From NCBI GenBank assembly GCA_963723765.1, contig CAVRSD010000002.1, forward strand, positions 496,001 to 560,000: a DNA stretch of 64,000 nucleotides, read 5' to 3'. The position numbers and the translations under genes are program-made. The DNA is from DATBAX01 sp963723765. Lineage in GTDB: Bacteria; Acidobacteriota; Terriglobia; Terriglobales; Acidobacteriaceae. The notes beneath the pieces are model-generated. The model did not search any database. It saw only the letters and a list, made by a program, of their open reading frames with translations, and had not been told where the DNA came from. Positions 1 through 7,880 of the stretch are shown here, piece by piece (within the stretch, counting starts at the first letter, position 1; every line of letters starts with the position of its first letter).

Positions 1-879
1 GGTGCTTGCACACCTTTCAGGTAGTCGTCCCAGGAGAAATCGGGAGTCAGCGCTCGCAGTTCCTGGGCTGACATTTTGTGATTCAAATTTGCCGGATCGC
101 GGCGCAGGACAATATCCATCGCTGCCTTCGCCAGCGCGGTTTCGATTTCCATGACGGCTTTCGCGTGCGCACTCGCGGTCGCGGAATCTTCTCCCAGCAA
201 CTCGAACGTCTTCTGAATGTGCGCCACATATTGCTGACGAATCTCAATCGATTTGGCGTCGTCCTTCAGGTAGTAATCGCGGTCCGGCAAGCCGAGTCCG
301 CCCTGGTCAAGCGATGCCACTACCTTGGAGGCGTCATCCAGATCCTGCCCGGAAGAGAAACCAAACAATGCGGTACCCGATCCAGAGTCCGAGCCTGGGA
401 CAAGCTGGAAGGTAATTCCGTGCAGGTGGGCCAATTCACCGGCAAGCTGACTTTTGTTTTTCAATGCGTCAATGCGATCCAGTTCCGGTTTGATCGGGGC
501 TATGCCTTTGGCGTTGATTCCCCGACTCATCCATGCAGGAGGCGTAATAGTCACCGATCTTCTGTTCGACGGCGCTACGACTGGGGTCGTTGCTGGACGC
601 TTTCTCCAGCACATCCTTGAGCACAAATTGATTCCACAGGGCCAGCTTCCCCCCGTGTCCCCATGCCGCCTGATCGGCCGGGATGGGATTGCTGTCGAGC
701 CACTTCTTGCAGCTGTATTGGTAAAAGTCCACGCAGGGATCGACCGCAGTATCGACCGAATTAACGTCAAAATGGTCAGGTTCCTTGGCCACTTGCGCGG
801 TAGAGGTCTGGGCCCAGGCCGCAGACAGGCTGCAACCGGTCAATAGCAGAATCACAGGGAAAAGCTTGAATGAACGCAC
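1..879 (-). CDS. M13 family metallopeptidase (neprilysin/PepO-like), N-terminal part, frameshifted
   Basis: The N-terminal region of an M13 (neprilysin-like) zinc endopeptidase; the catalytic HExxH half lies beyond the window edge. The chosen GTG start at 879 follows an AGAGGAG ribosome site by 7 bases and gives a hydrophobic signal ending in LLTGC, so it may be a lipoprotein. The M13 hallmark DPCVDFYQYSCKKW follows the signal. Reading continues only if a frameshift is allowed at 520-523, where a run of four C (plus strand) has one base too many: after YYASCMDESG the other frame gives INAKGIAPI and then typical M13 sequence such as GLGLPDRDYYL. Extracytoplasmic peptide degradation is the family role. 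Confidence in the family is high; the break is probably a sequence error. Confidence 0.85.
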
Positions 880-1030
880 GCAGTAATCTCCTCTATGCCT
901 ATTACGGATTTTGGGACAAGAAGCCGGGGGTAAGAATACACGACTTAGACGGACGGCGAGGCCGGAGGATAGCAACACTAACCCCAAAGCTTGGAGTTAG
1001 TTAGCGGCGGGTTTCGGGAGGAAGCTGGGC

Positions 1031-1687
1031 TTACTTAGCAGTCACCAGCGAGTGGGTAATGGCATGGACCGAGAGTGAAATGCGATTCTGCACTCCGACC
1101 TTGCGCATCAGCTTGGCCACATGGGCTTTAACCGTTCGCTCTTCAATGCCAAGAGCAGAACCAATCTCCTTGTTGGAGCGGCCTGCAACCAGCATTTCCA
1201 GCACTTCCTTTTCGCGGTCGGTGAAAGTCACACGGCCGGCCGGGAAGATACGGCCCGGTGAAGAACTCACACGTTCGATGAACATGGAAAGCACATGCCG
1301 GGGAGCCCAGACAGATCCCTGGTTCACGATCCGAATAGCTTGAATGAATTCCGCGGGAGATGCCGCTTCGTCCACATAGCCTTTGGCGCCGGAAGCAATG
1401 GCCTTCAGAATGGTCTCTTCGTCGATCCCGGAACCGGTGACAATAATGCGAAGGTCGGGACGCGTGGCCTTCAAACTGGCCATGAGATCAAACAGATTCT
1501 GCCCATTGCGGTTGCCGAGCAAGACCAAGTCGATGTTCTGCTGCGTGCTGATGTCAGCCAGCGAAGCAGAGAGCAGCTCGAAATCGGGCTCCGAATCGAA
1601 AAGGGCGCGGAATCCAACGAACCGCAGCGGATCGCTTTCCACTACGGCAATACGAATTAGCGGTTTCTTGGCAGCAGCAGCTTTCAT
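1031..1687 (-). CDS. NarL/LuxR-type response regulator with degenerate receiver
   Basis: A 218-aa two-domain transcription regulator. Residues 10-130 form a CheY-like receiver fold and residues 152-205 a LuxR/GerE helix-turn-helix (TFTDREKEVLEMLVAG, then SNKEIGSALGIEERTVKAHV). The receiver keeps the acidic ESD at 17-19 and a Thr84, but the phospho-acceptor Asp is replaced by Gly58 (LVLLGNRNG instead of LLDxxMPG) and the conserved switch Lys by Asp/Glu at 106-107 (GYVDEAASP). It is therefore unlikely to be controlled by phosphorylation. The ATG at 1687 has an AGGA upstream and starts right before the domain; a longer reading to 1762 adds only non-conserved sequence. Target genes cannot be read from the sequence. 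Confidence 0.85.
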   Translation of the reverse strand: MKAAAAKKPLIRIAVVESDPLRFVGFRALFDSEPDFELLSASLADISTQQNIDLVLLGNRNGQNLFDLMASLKATRPDLRIIVTGSGIDEETILKAIASGAKGYVDEAASPAEFIQAIRIVNQGSVWAPRHVLSMFIERVSSSPGRIFPAGRVTFTDREKEVLEMLVAGRSNKEIGSALGIEERTVKAHVAKLMRKVGVQNRISLSVHAITHSLVTAK

Positions 1688-1809
1688 GGCATTCCTGGTT
1701 GAAAGATGTATTAAGCATAACGATGTTGCCCAGTGATGCAAAGCACCGTAACGAATTGCCAATTACGGGAGTAACATAGGGTAATTCCAAAAAAGAGGGA
1801 CTAAAACGG

Positions 1810-2280
1810 ATGAAAAGACGGTTTGGAACGGCTATCCGCTGGATTATGGGCATTGCACTGGCAGGAACCATGGTTGCGGCCTCAGTGGCCGTCTTAGCTC
1901 AGACCGAAACTCCCCAGCCCGCCTATCAGCCGAAGTTTAAAGGCGATCCGGCACACTCGGATTCCGAAGCCATCGCTCTGGGCTACATGCGCGTGGTCAT
2001 CCGGGCGCAGAAGGAATACCACAAGAAATATGACAAGTACGCCGCTACTCTGGCGGAACTGGTGGGTGGCGCCCGCTCTTTTACCAAGCGCATGACCCAG
2101 ACTGATCGCGGCGACTATACGGTGAGTTTCCGTTCCCACAAGGACAAAGACAGCTATGAGCTGGCGCTCACTCCCAAGCAGCTCGACGCCCAACATCGGT
2201 CGTTCTATGTGAATGACGATGGCGTGATTCGTGTGGAGGAGGAGAAAGCGGCAACCGAAGATTCGCCGGTGTTGAAGTAA
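1810..2280 (+). CDS. Secreted protein of unknown function
   Basis: A 156-aa protein with a basic N-terminus, one hydrophobic stretch (about residues 12-30) and a probable signal cleavage after VLAQ. The mature part contains YMRVVIRAQKEYHKKYDKYA and then LAELVGG, the pattern of short periplasmic or pilin-like proteins in which a long helix precedes a small beta domain, but there is no prepilin G-F-T-L-E site. A GAGGGA ribosome site lies upstream. It is divergent from the regulator at 1031-1687. I do not recognise a named family. Confidence 0.7.
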   Translation: MKRRFGTAIRWIMGIALAGTMVAASVAVLAQTETPQPAYQPKFKGDPAHSDSEAIALGYMRVVIRAQKEYHKKYDKYAATLAELVGGARSFTKRMTQTDRGDYTVSFRSHKDKDSYELALTPKQLDAQHRSFYVNDDGVIRVEEEKAATEDSPVLK

Positions 2281-2336
2281 GTACAGACTACGCGAAGTGG
2301 GCAGTGGCTCATTTTAGCGATATCCCACCAATCCAT

Positions 2337-2454
2337 GTCATCCCGAAGATCCGGCGTTCTTCAGCCGGGCGAGGGATCTCGCGCGTGCCAGCACAAATGC
2401 CGTACCAAAATGCGCATCCGCCCCACGCAAGATCCTTCGCAAGCTCAGGATGAC
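2337..2454. repeat. Dispersed intergenic inverted repeat (GTCATCC...GGATGAC type)
   Basis: The unit begins GTCATCCCGAAGATC and ends GATCCTTCGCAAGCTCAGGATGAC-like, so the ends are complementary. It fills most of the 2281-2505 gap between two convergent genes. Related elements occur at 33773-33917, 35591-35666, 53323-53412 and, as a half-element, near 58500. Such elements can act as bidirectional terminators. Confidence 0.6.
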
Positions 2455-2505
2455 ACTTTTCACTGAGTAAGAGGGTTCAAGCGCGCTAGCGGCTCGGTGA
2501 TCATC

Positions 2506-3216
2506 CTACGTGCTCGTCCCTGGCTTGATCTCTTCCACCTTGCCGTTGCGATACGTAACCCGAAGCGAATTGCCCCCGTTGGGATAATTCATTGTTTTGT
2601 CGGCTCCCTCGCCAGATCCTTCCGGAACGCCGAGCCCAACCGCAAAGTTCGCCTGGATTTCATTCATGCCGGCCGCGACTTGGTGCTTGTCGATCGAGTC
2701 CCAAACGTTTTTTGACCAATGTTTGTAGAGTTCGTGCGGATCCTCGATGAAAAGCATGTCGTCTGAGTAAATCTGGAAATCGTCCCCTTTCACTACTCCG
2801 ATGGAAAAAGCGTAACTCTTGCCATCCTTACCAAACACCGCCATTACCTGTTTTTCGCCTGGATTTTTTGGGAAGACGTCCGCGACCACGTTTTTGATTT
2901 CAAGGCGTTCGATGGGTAGGAGCATCCCCGCTTCATGGGCAAAGTCAACGTGGTGCGACGCTGAATCGTAGGGAAAATAGGTGATGCTGTAGCCGACTTT
3001 GACCCACACTGGCTGCGCAGTCAGTCGCTGCGCCGACCTGAGATCATAGGGGCGAAGTTTTTTTGGAAACACCAGATAATCGGGATTGACCGGTGCGTCT
3101 ATCGGTTTCCGGGCATCCTGCACAGCGTATTCGTGGCGCTGGTAGAGGATGTAAGCAAGGCGCAGTCCAGCCACTAGCATGGCTACCACCAGCATGATTT
3201 GAATCTTTTGCTTCAT
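2506..3216 (-). CDS. Membrane-anchored protein of unknown function
   Basis: A 236-aa protein with an N-terminal hydrophobic anchor or uncleaved signal (residues 5-25) and an extracytoplasmic domain. Visible stretches include FPKKLRPYDLRSAQRLTAQP, a mid-region with VMAVFGKDGKSYAFSIG and a C-terminal sequence LRVTYRNGKVEEIKPG. No catalytic motif was found. It is transcribed away from sufT and towards the repeat at 2337-2454. Function unknown. Confidence 0.65.
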   Translation of the reverse strand: MKQKIQIMLVVAMLVAGLRLAYILYQRHEYAVQDARKPIDAPVNPDYLVFPKKLRPYDLRSAQRLTAQPVWVKVGYSITYFPYDSASHHVDFAHEAGMLLPIERLEIKNVVADVFPKNPGEKQVMAVFGKDGKSYAFSIGVVKGDDFQIYSDDMLFIEDPHELYKHWSKNVWDSIDKHQVAAGMNEIQANFAVGLGVPEGSGEGADKTMNYPNGGNSLRVTYRNGKVEEIKPGTST

Positions 3217-3306
3217 TCCTCAACCTTCTCCCTTCCTAAACTACCAAAATCGCAGGCCAGACTGGGGTAAACTAACACTTGGCGAAAGTTTGATGAGGAG
3301 AAAATC

Positions 3307-3630
3307 ATGCCCGTTGCCGTCACTCAGGACGAAATTCTAAGCGCGCTCAAACAGTGTTACGACCCGGAGATCCCAGTTAACATCGTCGATCTGGGGCTGA
3401 TTTACGATGTGCGCTTTGAGAATGCCGCCGAGGAGAAGCAGGACGTGGCCATCGATTTGACACTCACTTCCCAGGGCTGCCCCGAACACGTCAATATCAG
3501 CGCGCAAGTAAAGGCTCGGGTTGAGCAGCTTCCCGGCGTGGGCAATGTCACCGTCAACGTCGTCTGGACTCCGCCCTGGGGGCCGGAGCGATTGAGCCCG
3601 GAAGCCAAGAAACAGCTGGGAATTGAATAA
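3307..3630 (+). CDS. sufT: SufT/MIP18-family iron-sulfur cluster assembly protein (DUF59)
   Basis: A 107-aa single-domain MIP18/DUF59 protein. The signature DPEIPVNIVDLGLIY is at 19-33 and the second conserved block, LTLTSQGCP, is at 51-59 with Cys58. These proteins act in maturation or carriage of Fe-S clusters. The C-terminal WTPPWGPERLSPEAKKQLGI is typical of the SufT branch rather than PaaD. A GAGGAG ribosome site sits before the ATG. No suf operon is next to it, so it works as a stand-alone factor here. Confidence 0.88.
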   Translation: MPVAVTQDEILSALKQCYDPEIPVNIVDLGLIYDVRFENAAEEKQDVAIDLTLTSQGCPEHVNISAQVKARVEQLPGVGNVTVNVVWTPPWGPERLSPEAKKQLGIE

Positions 3631-3637
3631 CAAGAGA

Positions 3638-3753
3638 AGATTTCAGAAGGCAGATTTCAGAATGCAGAAGTAAAAAAACAAAGTATAAGTCTCTCAAAGT
3701 CCCGATTGGAGTTCTTACTTCTGCATTCTCACTGCTAATTTCTTACTTCCTGC
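3638..3753. repeat. Pair of heptanucleotide tandem arrays, opposite orientation
   Basis: From 3638 to 3672 the sequence is a run of five 7-base units, the first two being AGATTTC and AGAAGGC. From 3712 to 3753 six 7-base units follow on the opposite orientation, starting TTCTTAC and TTCTGCA. The second array runs into the last codons of the minus-strand gene ending at 3735. Units share the pattern AGAAnnn/AGATnnn and its complement. Confidence 0.7.
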
Positions 3754-4019
3754 CCATTCCATTGTGGGTAGCCGCGACTTTCTGCGAATTTGGCTACTCC
3801 CGCCCCAATGATTGATGCAGCTTCAAGAATCTTGCTTCCGCGGTCGAGATAATCCGGCAAATTCTTATAGAGCTTTTGGAACTTCTCAGTGTGTTCCGAA
3901 GCTAGTGTGACCAGGCTGACTCCCGCCAGGAGCGCGCCGCCGGTTTTTCTGCGTTGCAGAAAAAGCGCGACACTGGCCCCTGCCGAACCTGCGATCAGAG
4001 CTTGCTTCCAGTGTTTCAT
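3735..4019 (-). CDS. Small protein of unknown function
   Basis: A 94-aa protein starting MKHWKQALIAGSAGASVALF, with two glycine/alanine-rich hydrophobic segments (about residues 6-20 and 27-40) that suggest membrane association. The start at 4019 is preceded by GGAGGGCGGG; the longer open frame to 4169 has no such site. Its last codons lie in a heptanucleotide array. No family recognised. Confidence 0.6.
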   Translation of the reverse strand: MKHWKQALIAGSAGASVALFLQRRKTGGALLAGVSLVTLASEHTEKFQKLYKNLPDYLDRGSKILEAASIIGAGVAKFAESRGYPQWNGQEVRN

Positions 4020-4107
4020 CCCGCCCTCCAGATTGAACCGTAAAGATTGAATAGTAAATCGTTTCACCCACTGCCTTATACTGCCTCGGGGCACTTGGAG
4101 GAATTGG

Positions 4108-5268
4108 ATGCGAAACTCTGGCCATGGAGTCAGAAATTTTATTGTCCTTTTTTCACTGCTCACGGCCATTGCCGCAGCTCAAACCAAGCCGCGCGCCCGC
4201 GATCTGGGAGTTCCCTTCGATGGCACACCCGGACCGCTGAATGCCATCACTGACGTAAAAGGAGTGGAAGTCGGCCATACCACCCTGATCTCCGGTAACG
4301 GGCCGCTGGTAGTTGGGGTAGGCCCGGTGCGCACCGGGGTTACTGCCATCCTGCCTCGCGGCAAGGATTCCAAAGACTCAGTTTTTGCGGGATGGTTCAC
4401 CCTGAACGGCAATGGCGAGATGACAGGAACGACGTGGCTCGAAGAATCCGGCTTTCTTGACGGCCCTGTGATGATCACCAACACTCACAGCGTCGGCGTA
4501 GTGCGGGACGCGACCATCGCCTGGAAAATCAAGCAAGGCAAGCCCGATCAGGAGGGTTACTGGTGGTCGCTACCCGTAGTAGCGGAAACCTACGACGGCT
4601 ATCTGAACGACATCAACGGGTTCCATGTGAAGCCCGAAGACGCTTTCCATGCTCTCGACACCGCGCACGCCGGGCCGGTCGAAGAAGGCAACGTGGGTGG
4701 CGGCACCGGCATGGTCTGCAACGAATTCAAGGGTGGCATCGGCACTTCTTCCCGCGTGCTCGATGCGAAGTTGGGCGGGTACTCCGTCGGCGTACTCGTG
4801 CAATGCAACTACGGACAGCGAGATCAATTGCGTATCGCCGGCGTGCCCGTCGGTAAAGAGATCACAGATCACATGATCCGCGATGAAGATGTGGGTTCCA
4901 TCATCGTGGTCGTCGCTACAGACGCTCCGCTTATTCCTACCCAGTTAATGAGGGTGGCAAAGCGTGTGTCCTTGGGACTGGCCCGCGATGGAAGCTATTC
5001 CGGCGGCGGTTCAGGAGACATTTTTATCGCATTCTCCACGGCGAATCCCGGCGCCGGAGAGCACAACGGAGTGCGCCCATTGAACATGCTCCCCAACGAT
5101 GATCTTGATCCTCTCTTTTTGGCAACCGTCCAGGCCACAGAAGAAGCTGTAGTCAACGCAATGATCGCTGCGGAGACGATGACTGGGATCAATGGTCACA
5201 CCGTGATCGCATTGCCGCATGACCGGTTAAGAGAAGTGCTGAAGAAATATAATCGGCTGGTGAAGTGA
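4108..5268 (+). CDS. P1 family peptidase / DmpA-like aminopeptidase
   Basis: A 386-aa exported enzyme of the DmpA (peptidase family S58/P1) group, which releases N-terminal residues from peptides after autocatalytic self-cleavage into two subunits. A signal peptide covers about residues 10-24 (ending AIAAAQ). Conserved blocks are ITDVKGVEVGHTTL (47-60), NTHSVGVVRDA (125-135), NVGGGTGMVCNEFKGGIGTS (195-214) and QCNYGQRDQL. The GTSSR at 212-216 matches the family self-cleavage and nucleophile region. The ATG at 4108 has GGAGG 7 bases upstream. Length is normal for the family. Confidence 0.9.
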   Translation: MRNSGHGVRNFIVLFSLLTAIAAAQTKPRARDLGVPFDGTPGPLNAITDVKGVEVGHTTLISGNGPLVVGVGPVRTGVTAILPRGKDSKDSVFAGWFTLNGNGEMTGTTWLEESGFLDGPVMITNTHSVGVVRDATIAWKIKQGKPDQEGYWWSLPVVAETYDGYLNDINGFHVKPEDAFHALDTAHAGPVEEGNVGGGTGMVCNEFKGGIGTSSRVLDAKLGGYSVGVLVQCNYGQRDQLRIAGVPVGKEITDHMIRDEDVGSIIVVVATDAPLIPTQLMRVAKRVSLGLARDGSYSGGGSGDIFIAFSTANPGAGEHNGVRPLNMLPNDDLDPLFLATVQATEEAVVNAMIAAETMTGINGHTVIALPHDRLREVLKKYNRLVK

Positions 5269-5305
5269 GGCGCCGCATGCAGATACGTATAGAAACATTC
5301 TGTAG

Positions 5306-5325
5306 AGACGCAGCTTGCTGCGTCT
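5306..5325. repeat. Palindrome of the AGACGCAGC/GCTGCGTCT family
   Basis: A perfect 9-bp stem with a 2-base TT centre, preceded by TGTAG, between two convergent genes (ends at 5268 and 5336). Other copies at 10709, 10750 and 14354 keep the stem but change the inner bases on both sides. Confidence 0.7.
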
Positions 5326-5335
5326 TGCAGTGCCA

Positions 5336-6052
5336 CTACTCTGGCTTCGACGCCATCAACAGCAACGCTCCCATCCGCTTGAATCCGCGCAAATCTTCGA
5401 GGCTATAAAACGACTTCGTTTTGTAGTCGTCCGGCGTAGGCGTGTCATCCGGAATCCGGCGAGCTTCGATTCTTTCGAAACCATGTTTCGTAATCAGCGC
5501 CATGTATTCGGCTTCCGACCGTACATGGACAGGCACTTTTAACTTATCGACCCACTGCAGCGAATAGTGATTGTCTTTATAGAGATTGATGAGTATGAAC
5601 ATACGTCCCCGCGGAGCCATGACTCGGAATAGCTCGCGCAGCACCAGTTCCTGATCGGGATAGTAGTAGAACGATTCCACCGAAAGCACTTTGTCGAAGA
5701 AATTATCTTCTCCCGGAATCTTCTGTGCAGATCCGCAAACATACGAAATGTTTTCGAACTCGACCGGGATGGCCTGCGCCCGCCGGATCATCTCGTCGGA
5801 AACATCCAGACCAACCACATTCACTGAGCCATCCGGTCCGGTCGCCACCCGCCGCGCCAGCAGTCGCGTGGCCCAACCCGCGCCGCATCCCAGATCAAGC
5901 ACGCGCTCACCGGGACGTAAATCCATCAGCCGGATGGTCTTCTCGGTGATGTCGAGATGATGGTTTTCCATCTTCTCGCCCTCACCCTCAACCGCCCAGC
6001 GGTTGAATTCCTGCTGCAGCTTTTCATCGGAACTCGGCAATCGATCGGACAA
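5336..6052 (-). CDS. SAM-dependent class I methyltransferase
   Basis: A 238-aa methyltransferase with motif I VLDLGCGAGWATR at 51-63 and the acidic end of strand 2 in VGLDVSDEMI (80-89). The motif-IV region FFDKVLSVESFYYY and RVMAPRGRMFI complete the Rossmann-like fold. The substrate cannot be read; this arrangement resembles the Methyltransf_11/UbiE-like group of small-molecule methyltransferases. No cofactor or pathway partners lie next to it. Confidence 0.85.
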   Translation of the reverse strand: MSDRLPSSDEKLQQEFNRWAVEGEGEKMENHHLDITEKTIRLMDLRPGERVLDLGCGAGWATRLLARRVATGPDGSVNVVGLDVSDEMIRRAQAIPVEFENISYVCGSAQKIPGEDNFFDKVLSVESFYYYPDQELVLRELFRVMAPRGRMFILINLYKDNHYSLQWVDKLKVPVHVRSEAEYMALITKHGFERIEARRIPDDTPTPDDYKTKSFYSLEDLRGFKRMGALLLMASKPE

Positions 6053-6140
6053 ATCATTCTCCTTTTCAACTCTTAGTGATTCAGATTTTATCCACGAAAA
6101 TCACCAACGGATACGAGGATATGCTACATTTGCCTTCCTC

Positions 6141-6308
6141 ATGGTGCCAGCGCTGCCACCTTCGACAGGCCCTGAACCGGAATTGCTCTATTGCCCATTA
6201 TGTACGGAAGAAGTCAGCGATCCGCTGACGTGCGGGGATTGTTCTGCCGTCATCTGCCGGCGCTGCGGCAGTCCCCTGGAATCTTCGGATGAGTTGGGCA
6301 TCGGATAA
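6141..6308 (+). CDS. Small zinc-ribbon protein
   Basis: A 55-aa protein with six cysteines in three CxxC pairs (Cys18/21, 31/34, 39/42: CPLC, CGDC, CRRC), enough to bind one or two zinc ions. The start at ATG 6141 is chosen because sequence upstream in the same frame is not protein-like; it lacks a clear ribosome site. It ends 15 bases before the amino-acid permease and may be co-transcribed. Role unknown. Confidence 0.6.
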   Translation: MVPALPPSTGPEPELLYCPLCTEEVSDPLTCGDCSAVICRRCGSPLESSDELGIG

Positions 6309-6323
6309 ATAATCCGGATAAAA

Positions 6324-7769
6324 ATGGATCCCCTTCCCGCCTCGCAAATTCCCCCGGCTCAATCTGAATCTCAACAGACATCTCCCGCGACCCTGGTTCG
6401 TGGTCTCTCCTTACTCGACTCCGTTCTATTGTTGGTCGGCGGCATCATCGGCTCATCGATTTTTCTAACCGCAAAAGATATTGCCGGTCCTTTGCCGCAT
6501 CCCTTTTTGTTCCTGCTCGTCTGGATCATCGGCGGCGGAATTTCTTTATTAGGTTGCACCGCCCTCGCCGAGCTGGGTTCGATGTTCCCCGATTCCGGCG
6601 GCCAGTATGTCTTCTTGCGAGAGGCCTACGGCGATCTTCCGGCGTTTCTCTACGGATGGATGCTCTTCAGCGTCGGCAACGGCGGCTCGATCGCGGCGCT
6701 GGCCGTGGGTTCGGCGGCATATCTGGGCGGAATCATTCCTGGAATTTCGCAGGAGCACATAGTTCTTTCAATCGCCGGAATCGTGTTGACTCGCGCTCAC
6801 ATCGTGGCTTTGGTCATGATCGTGGTAGTGACGTGGATCAACGTGGCCGGGCTGCGCCGCGGAGCCATCTTGCAGAATGTCGCCACCTGGGCAAAGTTTG
6901 TGGCGATGGCAGCTTTCGTGATTCTAGGTTTCGCCATCGGCAAGGGCGATTGGCATCACTTCACGGCGCGCGAGTGGGGCACGGTCAACGGCCTCACCAT
7001 GGGGATGCATCCCGGTCAACTCCTTTCCGCGTTCGGTGTGGCGCTGATCGCGGTCTTCTGGGCCTATGACGGATGGGTATACATCACCTGGGTCGCGGGA
7101 GAAGTCAAAGAACCGCGCCGCAATGTGCCGCGGTCGATGGTACTGGGCGTTCTGATTGTGGGCGTCATTTACGTCGCCATGAACATGACGTACGTTTATG
7201 CTCTGCCGCTGACCGAAATCGCCAAACACGAGACGATCGCTCACGCGGCGGCGGCAGCATTGTTCTCTCCGGCCACTGCCATTTGGCTGTCGGCCTTGAT
7301 CGCGGTTTCCTGCTTTGGCGCGCTGGCCTGTGCCGTCCTCAGTAGTGCACGCGTCTATTACGCCATGGCTAAGGACGGCCTCTTCTTCAAGCGCATGGCC
7401 GAAGTGCACCCCAAGTGGCGGACGCCCGCGTTCGCCCTGATCGGGCAGAGTGCCTGGGCAGCGGTTCTCACCGTAAGCGGCCGCTACGACCAGCTCTACA
7501 CTTATGTGATGTTCGGAATGGTGCTGTCGTATACGCTGACGGTGGTTGGCTTGTTTGTCCTGCGCTGGAAACGGCCGGAGGTTCCGCGTCCTTATCGCTG
7601 CACGGGATATCCGTGGCTGCCGGGAATTTACATACTCATCACGGGTGCCTGGGCCTTGAATACAATTTTCACCCGTCCCGCTGAAGCGGCGTGGGGGACT
7701 GGTATTGTGTTGCTCGGCGTGCCCGGATATTTATATTGGAAGCGCAGTAGTCGGAAAACGGCAGTATAA
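6324..7769 (+). CDS. APC family amino acid permease
   Basis: A 481-aa membrane protein with about twelve hydrophobic segments. The N-terminal VLLLVGGIIGSSIFL (residues 35-49) is the APC substrate-binding helix-1 motif G-x-x-I-G-S-x-I-F. YGWMLFSVGNGGSIAALAVG and FWAYDGWVYITWVAGEVKEP (helix 6 region) also fit, as does a long C-terminal hydrophobic tail. It probably takes up amino acids by proton symport or exchange; the substrate is not readable. A second APC gene follows 111 bases downstream. Confidence 0.88.
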   Translation: MDPLPASQIPPAQSESQQTSPATLVRGLSLLDSVLLLVGGIIGSSIFLTAKDIAGPLPHPFLFLLVWIIGGGISLLGCTALAELGSMFPDSGGQYVFLREAYGDLPAFLYGWMLFSVGNGGSIAALAVGSAAYLGGIIPGISQEHIVLSIAGIVLTRAHIVALVMIVVVTWINVAGLRRGAILQNVATWAKFVAMAAFVILGFAIGKGDWHHFTAREWGTVNGLTMGMHPGQLLSAFGVALIAVFWAYDGWVYITWVAGEVKEPRRNVPRSMVLGVLIVGVIYVAMNMTYVYALPLTEIAKHETIAHAAAAALFSPATAIWLSALIAVSCFGALACAVLSSARVYYAMAKDGLFFKRMAEVHPKWRTPAFALIGQSAWAAVLTVSGRYDQLYTYVMFGMVLSYTLTVVGLFVLRWKRPEVPRPYRCTGYPWLPGIYILITGAWALNTIFTRPAEAAWGTGIVLLGVPGYLYWKRSSRKTAV

Positions 7770-7880
7770 GAAGTTGCGACTTACAAATTCATCTTGCCCT
7801 TCCCTTGCATCAGTGTAATCTGTGTTTTCTTTTTTGCGAGTGTGCGTGCAGCGCAACTTACCTGACCTCGGGACATAAGA

